Shown: positions 7,086 to 14,896 of the stretch, piece by piece
How positions within the stretch are numbered: position 1 is the stretch's first letter
How the letters are laid out: every line of letters begins with the position of its first letter
Source: a virus
Virus record (IMG/VR): IMGVR_UViG_3300031586_000003
Coordinates: 1 to 54,571 of that record
Direction: 5' to 3' (one strand)
Length of the DNA: 54,571 nucleotides
The notes under the pieces: model-generated
Seen by the model: only the letters and a program-made list of their open reading frames with translations
What the model was told of the DNA's origin: nothing
Database searches by the model: none
Position numbers and translations under genes: made by a program

Positions 7086-8066
7086 TCATTCTATCAAAAT
7101 GGCTATCAGACTGCATCTGCACGATGGGTGCAACGGAGGATATGGCATCTCGCCCTCTGTATAATCAAAATTCATATCTATATCCGATACATCGAAAGAC
7201 TGGCCCAGCTTTGCTGTTCTCGGCTTACCTGAAGTCTTACCGCCCATTTCTTCGCAAGACGTGCAAGTCCTCTCATCGAAGGCAGTTAGCCACTCCTTCC
7301 CTTCCACTACCCCTGATTGTATATAAGCCTCCTCTGCGCCAAAATTGCTTGCTCGTATTGTCTCAGTGCGGGCGATCATGGTTGACCTTTGCCTATCGGC
7401 AAAATCAAATACCTTACTTACTCGCTTCCTTAAGTGAGGAATGCTCTCCCCTTCTCCTATTCCTTCCTGTAGGGTTTTCTTTAGGCTGTCTACAGTAGCT
7501 TTATTTACTTCCTCAGAGTATTTCTTAATAAACTTCTTCTGGAATTGAACCGCTGCGGGTGATGAAATATCAAAATCAATCCCTACCGCTAAATCTGCTA
7601 GCGTAGATACTCCTACGCTCTCCATAACCCCACCGATAAAGGGTTTCCCTTCCTTGCCGAACCGCTCAACCCACAGCTTCTCATTGAACAGCCAATCCTC
7701 TTCCCAGCCCTTCTTGACGGCTTTAGGAGAATGCTTCATGTTAGCGAGGACTTCCTTCTCCTGCTTGCCGAACAGCTCCTTGAGCTTAGTAATGAATTTG
7801 CGCTCATAGGGGGATTGGCGCTTTATGAAGAGCTGCCATTTTTGCTCTCGCAGTTTTTCGTCGTTTTTTGGAGACCCCGGAGATCCTGGTATTGAATTTC
7901 CCTCTCGTGATTTTCCGTCATTAATTGGACTGTCTCCAATCTTCTCGGCTATTTCTCTAGCGACATCCTTAACCAAGTCCTTAAACTCCTCTTTTTCCTT
8001 TATCAAAAAGACTATTTCATCAGCTATTTGCTCAATTACTTTATCGGTGAAAAAATTCGCTATCAA
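7086..8066 (-). CDS. Head morphogenesis protein, Mu gpF-like minor head protein
   Basis: 326 aa from a TTG at 8066 after GAGAGG. The C-terminal half has the family signature: TMIARTETIRASNFGA, then WLTAFDERTCTSCEEMGG, then PYPPLHPSCRCSL. The N-terminal half is charged and helical. It lies between portal and protease, the usual place for this minor head protein, which probably contacts the portal vertex during assembly. Confidence 0.88.
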   Translation of the reverse strand: MIANFFTDKVIEQIADEIVFLIKEKEEFKDLVKDVAREIAEKIGDSPINDGKSREGNSIPGSPGSPKNDEKLREQKWQLFIKRQSPYERKFITKLKELFGKQEKEVLANMKHSPKAVKKGWEEDWLFNEKLWVERFGKEGKPFIGGVMESVGVSTLADLAVGIDFDISSPAAVQFQKKFIKKYSEEVNKATVDSLKKTLQEGIGEGESIPHLRKRVSKVFDFADRQRSTMIARTETIRASNFGAEEAYIQSGVVEGKEWLTAFDERTCTSCEEMGGKTSGKPRTAKLGQSFDVSDIDMNFDYTEGEMPYPPLHPSCRCSLIAILIE

Positions 8067-8165
8067 TTCTTACCTCTCAAATCTTTCATCTAATAACATT
8101 TATCTCCTCATTAATGGCAATTTTCCGCAAAAAAGGTCTCTAGCTTCTCTATAGAAATTGCCGAC

Positions 8166-8288
8166 TCATTTATCAAGAACAGGATAATCTACCTTTTTAC
8201 CAAGGACATAGTTATGAATTTCGTGAGAACAAAATGCAGATTCGTTGTGTTCTTCCAAAAATTCAATGAATTTACTTACTAGATTCAT
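8166..8288 (-). CDS. Tiny hypothetical protein, 40 aa
   Basis: Reads MNLVSKFIEFLEEHNESAFCSHEIHNYVLG..., starting directly at the stop of the upstream zinc-ribbon gene (TAGATG), so coupling is likely. No family recognised. The following 100 bases (8067-8165) contain no gene but hold an 8-bp inverted repeat, GGCAATTT/AAATTGCC. Confidence 0.5.
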   Translation of the reverse strand: MNLVSKFIEFLEEHNESAFCSHEIHNYVLGKKVDYPVLDK

Positions 8289-8498
8289 CTAAATTCTCCT
8301 CTCTATTTTATTCATTGATTCTAAGCCCAATTCATCCTGAAAATTCCCAAACAACCATTTGGTAACAAAAAACGTCCCATCTTTTCTGCAGTCTAGTACG
8401 AATTTCATCGAACAGCGCGGACACACAATATCCTTTCTATCAACCCTATAAACCACAAATCTCCTTTTACACCTCGGACAAAACATTTTAATCTTCAC
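8289..8498 (-). CDS. Zinc-ribbon protein, 69 aa, GTG start
   Basis: Contains CP-RC-KRRF ... CPRCSMKF, a rubredoxin-like four-Cys ribbon. The GTG at 8498 is chosen because GGGAGG lies 7 bases before it; an ATG at 8531 would overlap the portal gene and lacks a ribosome site. C-terminus is KWLFGNFQDEL. Follows portal, function unknown. Confidence 0.65.
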   Translation of the reverse strand: MKIKMFCPRCKRRFVVYRVDRKDIVCPRCSMKFVLDCRKDGTFFVTKWLFGNFQDELGLESMNKIERRI

Positions 8499-8511
8499 GC
8501 TTTTCCTCCCT

Positions 8512-9882
8512 TCATTTAATTGCTTTTTCATTTAATTTTTCTTTAACCTTCTTAGCAATTTTCCTTGATAACTCACTTATCTCTTTCTCAGAAGTTGACC
8601 CTACTGGCACAAGGTTCATAGGAAGAAGAGGCTTATTCAACCCTATTGGCTCACGTCCTACCAACTGTCTTTCCTCGTCAATCGGTGCGAAGCCACTCTT
8701 AATGTTAATCTCACGTTCTTTAAGCATTAGTTCCATATCCTCTGGAACGGGATTATCAAAGGCGCAAAATAATTTCTCATCATATCGGGGTAAAAGCTTC
8801 TCGTTCAACTTCTCCTCGAACCGCCTGCACCGAGGAAGTATAGCATTCTTGGCGTGCTGGTAGTTGCCCGCTTTCGCATTGGCCAGATTCACCGCATCAG
8901 TGGTGAGCATGGACATGGGAATCCCGAAGGCGTTGGCTATTTGCTCTTTGCTTTTCTTTCTTCCTGCTAGATAGCTCATTTCTCGGGGTGGAAAGCCGAA
9001 CTCCTTGACCTCTAAATCCCCTTGTAGAACGGCGACCTTTCCTGCCTTTTTGGGCCCGCCGTATGCACCCTTCCACATTTCTGTCAGCCTCTTTCTTTTA
9101 CCCTCACCTTCCAGTCCTCCCTTCTTGGCCAATATGGCAATATCGGGCCTTCCCATATTCTCAAACATAGCTTTCTCGTAATCGGTCATGTCCTTCTCCA
9201 GGTCGTAAGCATTAGCCGCCCCCATCAGCGGCCCCATCCCGTAGAATTCGCTGAACGGAGAAGGGTATTTAAAATGGACGATCTCGGATTCGTCAAACTT
9301 GATTTTTTTCATTCCCCTTTCCAGGACATATCCCTTAATAAATTCTTTGGGATCGGGGATAATCTTCATCCACTGGGAATAAAGCAACCATATCTCGGCA
9401 GGAGTTCCCAGCCCACTTGAAGGACAATACCAATAACCATTCCCCGTAAGCTCAAGGAATATAGTCGTCAGTTCCTTTAGGTCAAACTGATTGTTGAACC
9501 CGTTGACATTCCTCATAAGGTCAAAGAACGGGTGGTCGGTTACTTCCTCTATGTCAACCGCCTTCCTTAGATAGGGCTGCAATGAGGCTTCGGAGAAAAG
9601 ATAATCCTTCTGCTGCTTACTTACCTGTTTGGTCTCGGTCAATTTAAACGTCTTGGTCTTGCTACCCTTAGCTATATATAGCCTCAAGGGTATTCCAGCC
9701 ATAGTCGTGGCGTTGATAGTGACGCAGCTAAAAACCGTATCCCGATAAGCCTTCACCTGGCGGTCGAAGTCCGTGGGCTGCATTTTGCCCTCGCCCATCC
9801 CCCAGGTGGAGTAGTCAACCCAGCCCATATTAGGGGATTTGCGGGTGTAAAAGAAATTCCCTATCTTGTTTAGTAGTCCCAA
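8512..9882 (-). CDS. Portal protein, HK97 type
   Basis: 456 aa. N-terminal VFSCVTINATTMAGIPLRLY, a central ELTGNGYWYCPSSG and WLLYSQWMKIIPDPK, the helix IVHFKYPSPFSEFYGMGPL, and EQIANAFGIPMSMLTTDAVNLANA are hallmarks of the phage portal family of HK97-type phages. It should form the twelve-subunit ring at the head vertex that TerL docks on. Located two genes after TerL, as usual. Confidence 0.93.
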   Translation of the reverse strand: MGLLNKIGNFFYTRKSPNMGWVDYSTWGMGEGKMQPTDFDRQVKAYRDTVFSCVTINATTMAGIPLRLYIAKGSKTKTFKLTETKQVSKQQKDYLFSEASLQPYLRKAVDIEEVTDHPFFDLMRNVNGFNNQFDLKELTTIFLELTGNGYWYCPSSGLGTPAEIWLLYSQWMKIIPDPKEFIKGYVLERGMKKIKFDESEIVHFKYPSPFSEFYGMGPLMGAANAYDLEKDMTDYEKAMFENMGRPDIAILAKKGGLEGEGKRKRLTEMWKGAYGGPKKAGKVAVLQGDLEVKEFGFPPREMSYLAGRKKSKEQIANAFGIPMSMLTTDAVNLANAKAGNYQHAKNAILPRCRRFEEKLNEKLLPRYDEKLFCAFDNPVPEDMELMLKEREINIKSGFAPIDEERQLVGREPIGLNKPLLPMNLVPVGSTSEKEISELSRKIAKKVKEKLNEKAIK

Positions 9883-10218
9883 TCAATTCTCACCTCTTAA
9901 TTCTTTGACAGAAATAACATTATCACCAATATACATATTCCTTAAATTTCTTTTCATTATTTCAGTCGTAACGTTCCCCTTCATCCTTACTTCAAACACT
10001 CTCTCTTTCTCTGGCCAATTGCTGATATTTACAACACCATGATCAAAATATACCTGGGCTCCCTGCCTCAGCCATCTATCAAGTACGATAGTCGTATAAA
10101 AATTAACCCCTTCAATCCCAACGTTGGTTTCACTCGTTCTTACTATGTGACCCCCATGATCCACGACAAAATCTTCAATCATCTTGGCTGATTTTTCATC
10201 TAGTAATTCCGTAGCCAT
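9883..10218 (-). CDS. Hypothetical protein between terminase and portal, 111 aa
   Basis: Starts MATELLDEKSAKMIEDFVVDHGGHIV after GGAGGGG. Pattern of alternating strands and a C-terminal IMKRNLRNMYIGDNVISVKEL. Ends exactly where portal begins. No family recognised; a packaging or head role is only suggested by its place. Confidence 0.6.
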   Translation of the reverse strand: MATELLDEKSAKMIEDFVVDHGGHIVRTSETNVGIEGVNFYTTIVLDRWLRQGAQVYFDHGVVNISNWPEKERVFEVRMKGNVTTEIMKRNLRNMYIGDNVISVKELRGEN

Positions 10219-10231
10219 TTTACCCCTCCTT

Positions 10232-11503
10232 TTACTCTATTATAAAACCACCTATTTCTACCTGAACTTTACCGATAAACGCCATAATAACTGCGTCAGA
10301 CCTGTTAGGTGACTTTAACCCCCTTTTCTTCATATCCTCTTTGGACTCAGCCTGGATCTTCTTGTCACTCCTGATCTTATACCGAATCCCGGAAAGCTCG
10401 GCTATTAATTGAGGATCATCGGGTAAATCCACATCCCCTTTTTCCAGTCTCTCCCGGAACAGCCAATGAGCTTCAGCCCTCAAATTCAAGAATCTTTCTT
10501 TATCCTGTGCCTCCGCACCACTCACAAATTCCTCTACTCGATAATTCTGCTCTTCCAACCGGTCGTAAACTCCTCCCCCCACTCCGACGGTATCAACCCT
10601 TGTGGTTTCAGGCTTTTCCTCATCAATTACCAAGGCCGTTTCCCCGACGGTCTGCATAGTGCTGACAAATGCCGAGATATGGACTATCCTCACTACCGGC
10701 CCCCGTCTGCGAGCTATTATGTTCTCATCCCCGCCATAGCGGGCTACGTCAACCCCCAACTCACAAGGAGAACTTTCTTCCAAATTCCTCTCCACTGCCA
10801 TCTTGATCCACTTATAGGGGAAAATATAATTACCCTCCGTCATAATGTCCCAGTCACCCTCAAGATACCTCTTGATCCACTCCGGAGGGAACAGGGTTCT
10901 CAAGCGGTCTTCGTAGTCAGAAGGGTTGTAGGGATTCTCCCCTGGCAAAGCCGGAATAAACCGGTGACCAGGTAAGCTCTGCTCTATGAACCTGTGCCTC
11001 ACCCATCCTGGCTCGGGGTTCGTCGCCAGCAAGCCATAGTATTTTATCCCCGGAAGATTCAACCTCAAGCGTGAGGAAAGAATGAGGAAATACTCCTCTT
11101 GAGTCTCAGTAGCCTCATCTATGCCGAACCAGCCCAAATCCATCGATTTAATACGGTCAATGGGCTTATCGGACTGCGTGGGTTTCAACCCTCCGTAGTA
11201 TATAAAAGAGCCATTAATTAATTCATAATACTGGTCGCTCTTGTGGTGGCGTCTAATAAGCTCACCAGGTAGAAACTTCTCCAGGGTCAATAAAGTAGTC
11301 TTCTTGAAGGTAACATTCTCGTGCCGGCACAGGTATCCCCTGTTGCCTGGATATTTAAGGCTAAGTCGTATTCCCTCGTTTGCCAAAAAAGCCGATTTCC
11401 CTCCTCCCATCGCTCCCCCAAAAAGCAAATACATCTCAGGGGCTTCGTGGGCCAATGCTTGTTTTTTTGTCGGCTTATAGATTTGAGAAAGATCAATCTG
11501 CAT
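10232..11503 (-). CDS. terL: Terminase large subunit (TerL)
   Basis: 423 aa. Walker A-like GGAMGGGKSAF at about residues 29-39, Walker B LGWFGIDEATE, a coupling motif LLATNPEPGWVRHRF, then the RNase H-like nuclease domain with GVDVARYGGDENII, an inner Asp near ETTRVDTVGVGGGVYD and a final Asp in SPNRSDAVIMAF. It is the ATP-driven packaging motor and headful or cohesive-end nuclease. Starts 10 bp inside the end of the small terminase-like gene. Confidence 0.95.
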   Translation of the reverse strand: MQIDLSQIYKPTKKQALAHEAPEMYLLFGGAMGGGKSAFLANEGIRLSLKYPGNRGYLCRHENVTFKKTTLLTLEKFLPGELIRRHHKSDQYYELINGSFIYYGGLKPTQSDKPIDRIKSMDLGWFGIDEATETQEEYFLILSSRLRLNLPGIKYYGLLATNPEPGWVRHRFIEQSLPGHRFIPALPGENPYNPSDYEDRLRTLFPPEWIKRYLEGDWDIMTEGNYIFPYKWIKMAVERNLEESSPCELGVDVARYGGDENIIARRRGPVVRIVHISAFVSTMQTVGETALVIDEEKPETTRVDTVGVGGGVYDRLEEQNYRVEEFVSGAEAQDKERFLNLRAEAHWLFRERLEKGDVDLPDDPQLIAELSGIRYKIRSDKKIQAESKEDMKKRGLKSPNRSDAVIMAFIGKVQVEIGGFIIE

Positions 11504-11789
11504 TCTTGTGTTCAGGGATTGCGGAGATTACTGTAATGCTTAAATCTCCACGTAAATCCAAATCAGCCTGAGTTTTATCGGGAAGTAGCTTCTTAACTAA
11601 GGCCACAAGAACGGCATCGTTTCTGTAAGCTCGTTCAACGAAATGCTTGAATAGACTTTTATCTTTTTCTTTTTCAACTTCTCGAATTGCTTTTTGCAAA
11701 TCTAAAGTTAGCTTATTTTTACTACCCTTTGGTCTACCTGGCCCAAGTTTATTCCCTTTTACAAAGCTCGGATTCCCTCTTTTGTCCAT
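11493..11789 (-). CDS. Putative terminase small subunit
   Basis: 98 aa immediately upstream of and overlapping TerL. The N-terminus KGNKLGPGRPKGSKNK is a basic AT-hook-like tail seen on many phage small terminase or DUF5681-type proteins, followed by helices (LQKAIREVEKEKDKSLFKHFV, VALVKKLLPDKTQADL). A DNA-recognition role in packaging fits its place. The fold itself cannot be confirmed by eye. Confidence 0.65.
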   Translation of the reverse strand: MDKRGNPSFVKGNKLGPGRPKGSKNKLTLDLQKAIREVEKEKDKSLFKHFVERAYRNDAVLVALVKKLLPDKTQADLDLRGDLSITVISAIPEHKNAD

Positions 11790-11844
11790 TGGCTCTTAAA
11801 TAGTTATTTTTTAGTTATTTTAACTATCCCTCTCAAGTTTAGCA

Positions 11845-12132
11845 TTAAACCCTAACTCTTTTTATAAGACTCAAATGCTCCCTTATCATCATTTCCACCG
11901 CATTTCTCGTTTCTGGCTCTAATTCATCTAAATCTATTGAATGTGATTTATCCTTTCCTATTCCATGTCCATCATATCTACTTAACAATTTTTCTATTTT
12001 TTCCCAAAGTAACTTTTCTTGAACAGTAGTAGCCTTTTCTTTGTTATAACCAGCACGATAAAACAAATCATCCAAAACATTTTCCCCTAACCTTCGCAGA
12101 TACACTTCCCCTACAAAATCCTCTACTAACAT
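11845..12132 (-). CDS. Hypothetical protein, 95 aa
   Basis: MLVEDFVGEVYLRRLGENVLDD..., all-helical and charged, with LLWEKIEKLLSRYDG in the middle. Start overlaps the end region of the small upstream gene. The region 11790-11844 holds no gene. No family recognised; it may belong to the packaging block. Confidence 0.55.
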   Translation of the reverse strand: MLVEDFVGEVYLRRLGENVLDDLFYRAGYNKEKATTVQEKLLWEKIEKLLSRYDGHGIGKDKSHSIDLDELEPETRNAVEMMIREHLSLIKRVRV

Positions 12133-12133
12133 T

Positions 12134-12307
12134 TTACTCTCCTATAGTGATTTTTACCGTCTGATCTGCCTTCATCAAACGGTTAAGTTTATCAATAATC
12201 TCAGGGTCTTCTCCATTAAAATCTATCGTCAGCCTAGCTACTTTGTCTAAGCTCACGAGAGACTTTATTTCTAGCTTTTTAATGAGGGCTTCGAAGGTTA
12301 TCTCCAT
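12134..12307 (-). CDS. Hypothetical protein, 57 aa
   Basis: MEITFEALIKKLEIKSLVSLDK ... LTIDFNGEDPEIIDKLNRL. Two helices and a short strand pair. Its first codons and the bases before them (GGTGGTG, then GGGATGGAGATAA) are nearly repeated at 13458-13480, on the far side of the repeat array, so the array appears to have been inserted at this gene's start. Confidence 0.55.
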   Translation of the reverse strand: MEITFEALIKKLEIKSLVSLDKVARLTIDFNGEDPEIIDKLNRLMKADQTVKITIGE

Positions 12308-13469
12308 CCCGCACCACCTATAATACTATTCTATAGCGTCTTTCAGAAGACGCTTTGACCATTTTTCTTTTTTAATTATGAATCCTCAAGAATCGATTAT
12401 TCAACTCTCTAATATCAAAAAAGCGGTTTCTGGCTGTCTGAGCAAATATTCCTACTGTAATCGTTACCTCACAGGAAAATCCCAATTTAATCCCTTCTGT
12501 AATACTGCCCTATAGCCAATTACAGAGGACAACTTCACATTTTGTTTTTCTCTGCACGCATCGTCAAAAATCTCACTTTTGGAGCTAAAATGCCAATATC
12601 TCAAAAATGACGATATTCTTAGAAAACTGGTATATTCACTCAAAAAACGGACGCCCTCTTGAAAACTACGATTTGCCGCCCTCCATAACCCCGATAAACA
12701 CTGCATCGCAGAGAGCACCTTTACGTCAAACGAACTTCTGCACGTTTAGGAAAAAATCGTCACGCTTCAAGTAAAATTACCTGTCTGATTTTTTCCTTCT
12801 GAAAAGCTAATTTTTTTTCAGCCTCTTAAAAAAATTCATCAATTTTTAGGAAAATTAGAAAAAGCTCCAAAATAGAAAAATCTGCATATTTCGGAAAAAA
12901 TTGAATGCCCCTATCTCCTCCGTCAGAAAATCGGTTTTTGCTCTCTGAGGTAAATATTCCGATAATAATCGTTCGTCTGAAATAAAATGTTGTTTTTACC
13001 CTTCCTGTAATGCTATTCTATGCTGTGTTTCAGGGAACACTTTCATCGTTTTGTTTTCTTCCGCACGGAAGCAGTCAAAATGCAATTCTTGCGTAAAAAT
13101 CGCAATATCGGGAATCCTAGCGATGTTTTTAAAAAACCGCATATTTTTCACAAAATCGAACGGTCTAATCACTTTTGCCCATTTTACCCTTTCTATGTTA
13201 CCGATGAATACTACATTACAGAAGATAGTTTTGGTTTTTATAAAAAGGTATTGTAAACTTGAAAAAACGCTACGTATTTTTAGAATTATATTTCTCCTTT
13301 TTTCGCTTTCCGATTCACAGTTTTTTTCAGAGCCTCTAAAATAAATTGCCTCTGTTTTTCCCTATTTTCCATAATTTATGTCCTCTGTATGCCTATCTAG
13401 GACTACATCATAAAAAGAGCCTTTTGAGTATCTTCCCCCTGCCTATATCAACCGTCTTTATCTCCATCC
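12308..13469. repeat. Gene-free array of degenerate repeats, unit roughly 180 bp
   Basis: About 1.1 kb without a convincing gene. A module recognisable as aataCTATTcTATAg...ttTCAGaggAcactTT...ATTTT recurs near 12321, 12500, 12686, 13008 and, weakly, 13206. A longer stretch near 12420-12840 aligns collinearly with 12930-13390, sharing for example CGGTTT, GCAAATATTCC/GTAAATATTCC, and TTTTTTTCAG followed by CCTCT. Minus-strand reading aligns the modules without indels (RAVLQKG, RIALQEG and RIVL before stops), so the array may be decayed protein repeats or an RNA/DNA element. A near-identical 20-bp direct repeat flanks it. Confidence 0.6.
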
Positions 13470-13679
13470 CTACACCACCGACTCATCCGGCGTGTTTGCC
13501 GAGTTGGCTACGATTAGCTCAAGGCAAAGACCATCCCTTGCTTCCTGAGAAAGCTCATCATCCGGGTCAATGTTGGCCAGTAGTCGAATCCTATCCAATT
13601 CTTCTTCCAATAATTTATAGGCACTGGAAGGTAATCTGCATTTGAATATGAACCAGTTAGTTGACTCCACCAAAGACAT
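13470..13679 (-). CDS. Hypothetical protein, 69 aa
   Basis: MSLVESTNWFIFKCRLPSSAYKLLEEELDRIRLLANIDPDDELSQEARDG..., overlapping the end of the HNH gene by 23 bp. The Ser/Thr-rich end and acidic helix fit a small phage protein that often follows HNH genes near terminase. Function unknown. Confidence 0.55.
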   Translation of the reverse strand: MSLVESTNWFIFKCRLPSSAYKLLEEELDRIRLLANIDPDDELSQEARDGLCLELIVANSANTPDESVV

Positions 13680-13965
13680 ACGTTTCCTCCCTTTTCTTCT
13701 CCACTTTTGCCTTTATCTCAAATAATTGCTCTTTAGTTAAATATGGCTCTCTCTTAAAATGCGCCCTATCATGGTCGGGCCTGCATATCGAAATCTCATT
13801 ACTGGGAATGCATTGCCCCCCCTGCGAGCGATAGATAATTTCGTGTATTTCCTGGGCTAATCGTTCCCCTCTTCCCTCGGCTAGGCAGACTTCGCAGTAA
13901 GGATGATCCTGCAGGTAAGCCCACTGGGCCAGCCTGTCCTTTTTTCTCCTCATCCTCCAATTCAT
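13657..13965 (-). CDS. HNH endonuclease near terminase
   Basis: 102 aa with YCEVCLAEGRGERLAQEIHEIIYRSQGG, then NEISICRPDHDRAHF: a zinc-bound HNH fold in which HE replaces the first HH. Genes of this kind beside terminase are needed for packaging-site cleavage in several HK97-type phages. ATGA overlap with the small gene before it. Confidence 0.8.
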   Translation of the reverse strand: MNWRMRRKKDRLAQWAYLQDHPYCEVCLAEGRGERLAQEIHEIIYRSQGGQCIPSNEISICRPDHDRAHFKREPYLTKEQLFEIKAKVEKKREETYVFGGVN

Positions 13966-14096
13966 TTAGCCCGCCTTATCCTCTTCGCCAGTTCTCTCCT
14001 CGCCTTGCGGTTCAGCCCCGGCGGGTTCTTTTTGACCCAGCGCTCTTTTGGCTGCCCGTGCTGCGTCTCCTTATAATCGTTTTTTTCATTCCCCAC
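13962..14096 (-). CDS. Small basic protein, 44 aa, GTG start
   Basis: Reads VGNEKNDYKETQHGQPKERWV ... NRKARRELAKRIRRAK with ribosome site GAAGGGG. Its stop overlaps the HNH start. Strongly basic C-terminus. No family recognised. The upstream 14097-14165 stretch has no gene but contains a palindrome, AATTAGCTAATT. Confidence 0.5.
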   Translation of the reverse strand: MGNEKNDYKETQHGQPKERWVKKNPPGLNRKARRELAKRIRRAK

Positions 14097-14165
14097 TTTA
14101 TATCCCCTTCACAATTAGCTAATTGCCGGCGGTCCTTACCCTACGCCAAAGTATATCGGTGGGCT

Positions 14166-14483
14166 TTATTTGCCTAGACAAATTTTACGTATTTTTTTTA
14201 AAGCGGCGTTTAGATGTTGATTAACCGCTTGTTGAATCATACCTAAATCTTGAGCAATTTTCTCTTCTGTCTTGCCCTCAAAAAATCTTTTTTGAACAAC
14301 TTTCTTTTGTTGGTCTGTTAGCTGATTTAAAGCTAGACGCAATAGAAGTCTTTGCCCGTCTGTAAAATCTGACGAAATTCCATTATCAAAAAAGACGTTA
14401 TCTTCTTCGGTAATGGTTTCTTCGATCGGAAGTTCGTTGCCTTCCTCGTCTATAATCGGTTCCAAATCCGAAAATCTTTTCAA
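14166..14483 (-). CDS. Sigma-70 region 4-like regulator, likely late-gene activator
   Basis: 105 aa from a TTG at 14483. The N-terminal 50 residues are acidic; the C-terminal half is a sigma-factor region 4 helix-turn-helix: LNQLTDQQKKVVQKRFFEGKTEEKIAQDLGMIQQAVNQHL, then ALKKIRK. It is the first gene upstream of the terminase, head and tail block, so a role as late transcription activator is likely. Its leader contains three TACTAG repeats, a possible operator. Confidence 0.75.
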   Translation of the reverse strand: MKRFSDLEPIIDEEGNELPIEETITEEDNVFFDNGISSDFTDGQRLLLRLALNQLTDQQKKVVQKRFFEGKTEEKIAQDLGMIQQAVNQHLNAALKKIRKICLGK

Positions 14484-14524
14484 TCATACCCCACTTTCCC
14501 TCCTTTTTATTTTTTTCCCTTTAC

Positions 14525-14554
14525 TACTAGCAATCCTACTAGTGTTTTACTAGT
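14525..14554. promoter_or_regulatory. Three TACTAG repeats, probable operator
   Basis: TACTAG occurs at 14525, 14537 and 14548, spaced 12 and 11 bases, about one helical turn; the last two extend to the palindrome ACTAGT. They lie between the leader of the sigma-like gene on the minus strand and a plus-strand promoter just beyond, so a repressor here could control either direction. Confidence 0.5.
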
Positions 14555-14561
14555 ATATCCC

Positions 14562-14588
14562 TTGACTTTTTCCAAAAATGACTATAAT
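14562..14588 (+). promoter_or_regulatory. Plus-strand sigma-70-like promoter
   Basis: TTGACT at 14562 and TATAAT at 14583 with a 15-bp spacer, shorter than ideal. The predicted start falls at about 14595, exactly the first base of the stem-closed RNA that follows. It is the only plus-strand promoter candidate I noticed in this otherwise leftward genome. Confidence 0.45.
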
Positions 14589-14594
14589 AAAAAC

Positions 14595-14660
14595 GGGAGT
14601 GCCAGGGAGAACATCCCATAAAACAAGACTGCTTGGCCGCGGACTTGTGGGCGCTCCCAT
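14595..14660. ncRNA. Compact multi-stem RNA candidate
   Basis: Outer stem GGGAGTGCC (14595-14603) with GGCGCTCCC (14650-14658), one G-U. Inside are GGGA/TCCC and ACAAG/CTTGT hairpins, giving a three-way junction. Plus-strand reading has a promoter ending at its first base. Minus-strand reading ends the outer stem with GTTTTTATT, so it would also work as an intrinsic terminator for the leftward RNA island. Direction unresolved. Confidence 0.5.
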
Positions 14661-14713
14661 TTTGTTGCTTATTTATACTATTAAATGGTTATATACACCA
14701 AAAAAAGTGTATT

Positions 14714-14770
14714 AGGCAGAAAGCAAGACGAACATAGAACAAAGTCATTGTTGTTATAGCATTTCTGCCT
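14714..14770. ncRNA. GCA/TAGC stem-closed RNA, copy 1
   Basis: Closing stem AGGCAGAAA (14714-14722) with TTTCTGCCT (14762-14770), perfect over 9 bp. GCA follows the 5' strand and TAGC plus one base precede the 3' strand, with 31 bases between. The same arrangement recurs at 14897, 26729, 26801 and 26875. Its inner GACGAACATA can also pair with TATGTTCGTC at 14853-14862. Confidence 0.6.
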
Positions 14771-14777
14771 ATATTTA

Positions 14778-14827
14778 ATAAAAAACGAACAGAAAAAAAT
14801 CTCCTTTTAAGATTTTCCGCTGTTCGT
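14778..14827 (-). terminator. Rho-independent terminator
   Basis: On the minus strand ACGAACAG (14820-14827) pairs with CTGTTCGT (14785-14792), with a further AAAATC/GATTTT inner helix, followed by TTTTTTATT. It would end a short RNA of about 85 nt starting at the promoter 14869-14896. Confidence 0.75.
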
Positions 14828-14868
14828 GTTAGTCTTTTTGTTAGTCGATGTTTATGTTCGTCAATTAC

Positions 14869-14896
14869 AGTATATACTAAAAATTTAAAGTGTCAA
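14869..14896 (-). promoter_or_regulatory. Leftward sigma-70 promoter of the RNA island
   Basis: TTGACA (complement of 14891-14896), 16-bp spacer, TATACT (complement of 14869-14874). The spacer ends TTTTTAGTA, close to the promoters at 27142 and 28147. Predicted start about 14862. There is no protein gene before the terminator 35 bases further on, so this promoter seems to serve a small RNA. Confidence 0.75.

Noticed and set aside
8107-8155. Possible sixth GCA/TAGC element
   Set aside because: It has an 8-bp closing stem with GCA and TAGC inside, but they are not adjacent to the stem and the gap is only 11 bases.
12464-12718. 84-aa minus-strand open frame in the repeat array
   Set aside because: It covers a repeat unit whose other copies have stops and frame breaks; no ribosome site. 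Treated as array, not gene.
13020-13344. Plus-strand open frames in the repeat array
   Set aside because: AT-rich, no ribosome site, and repeat units do not keep this frame open.
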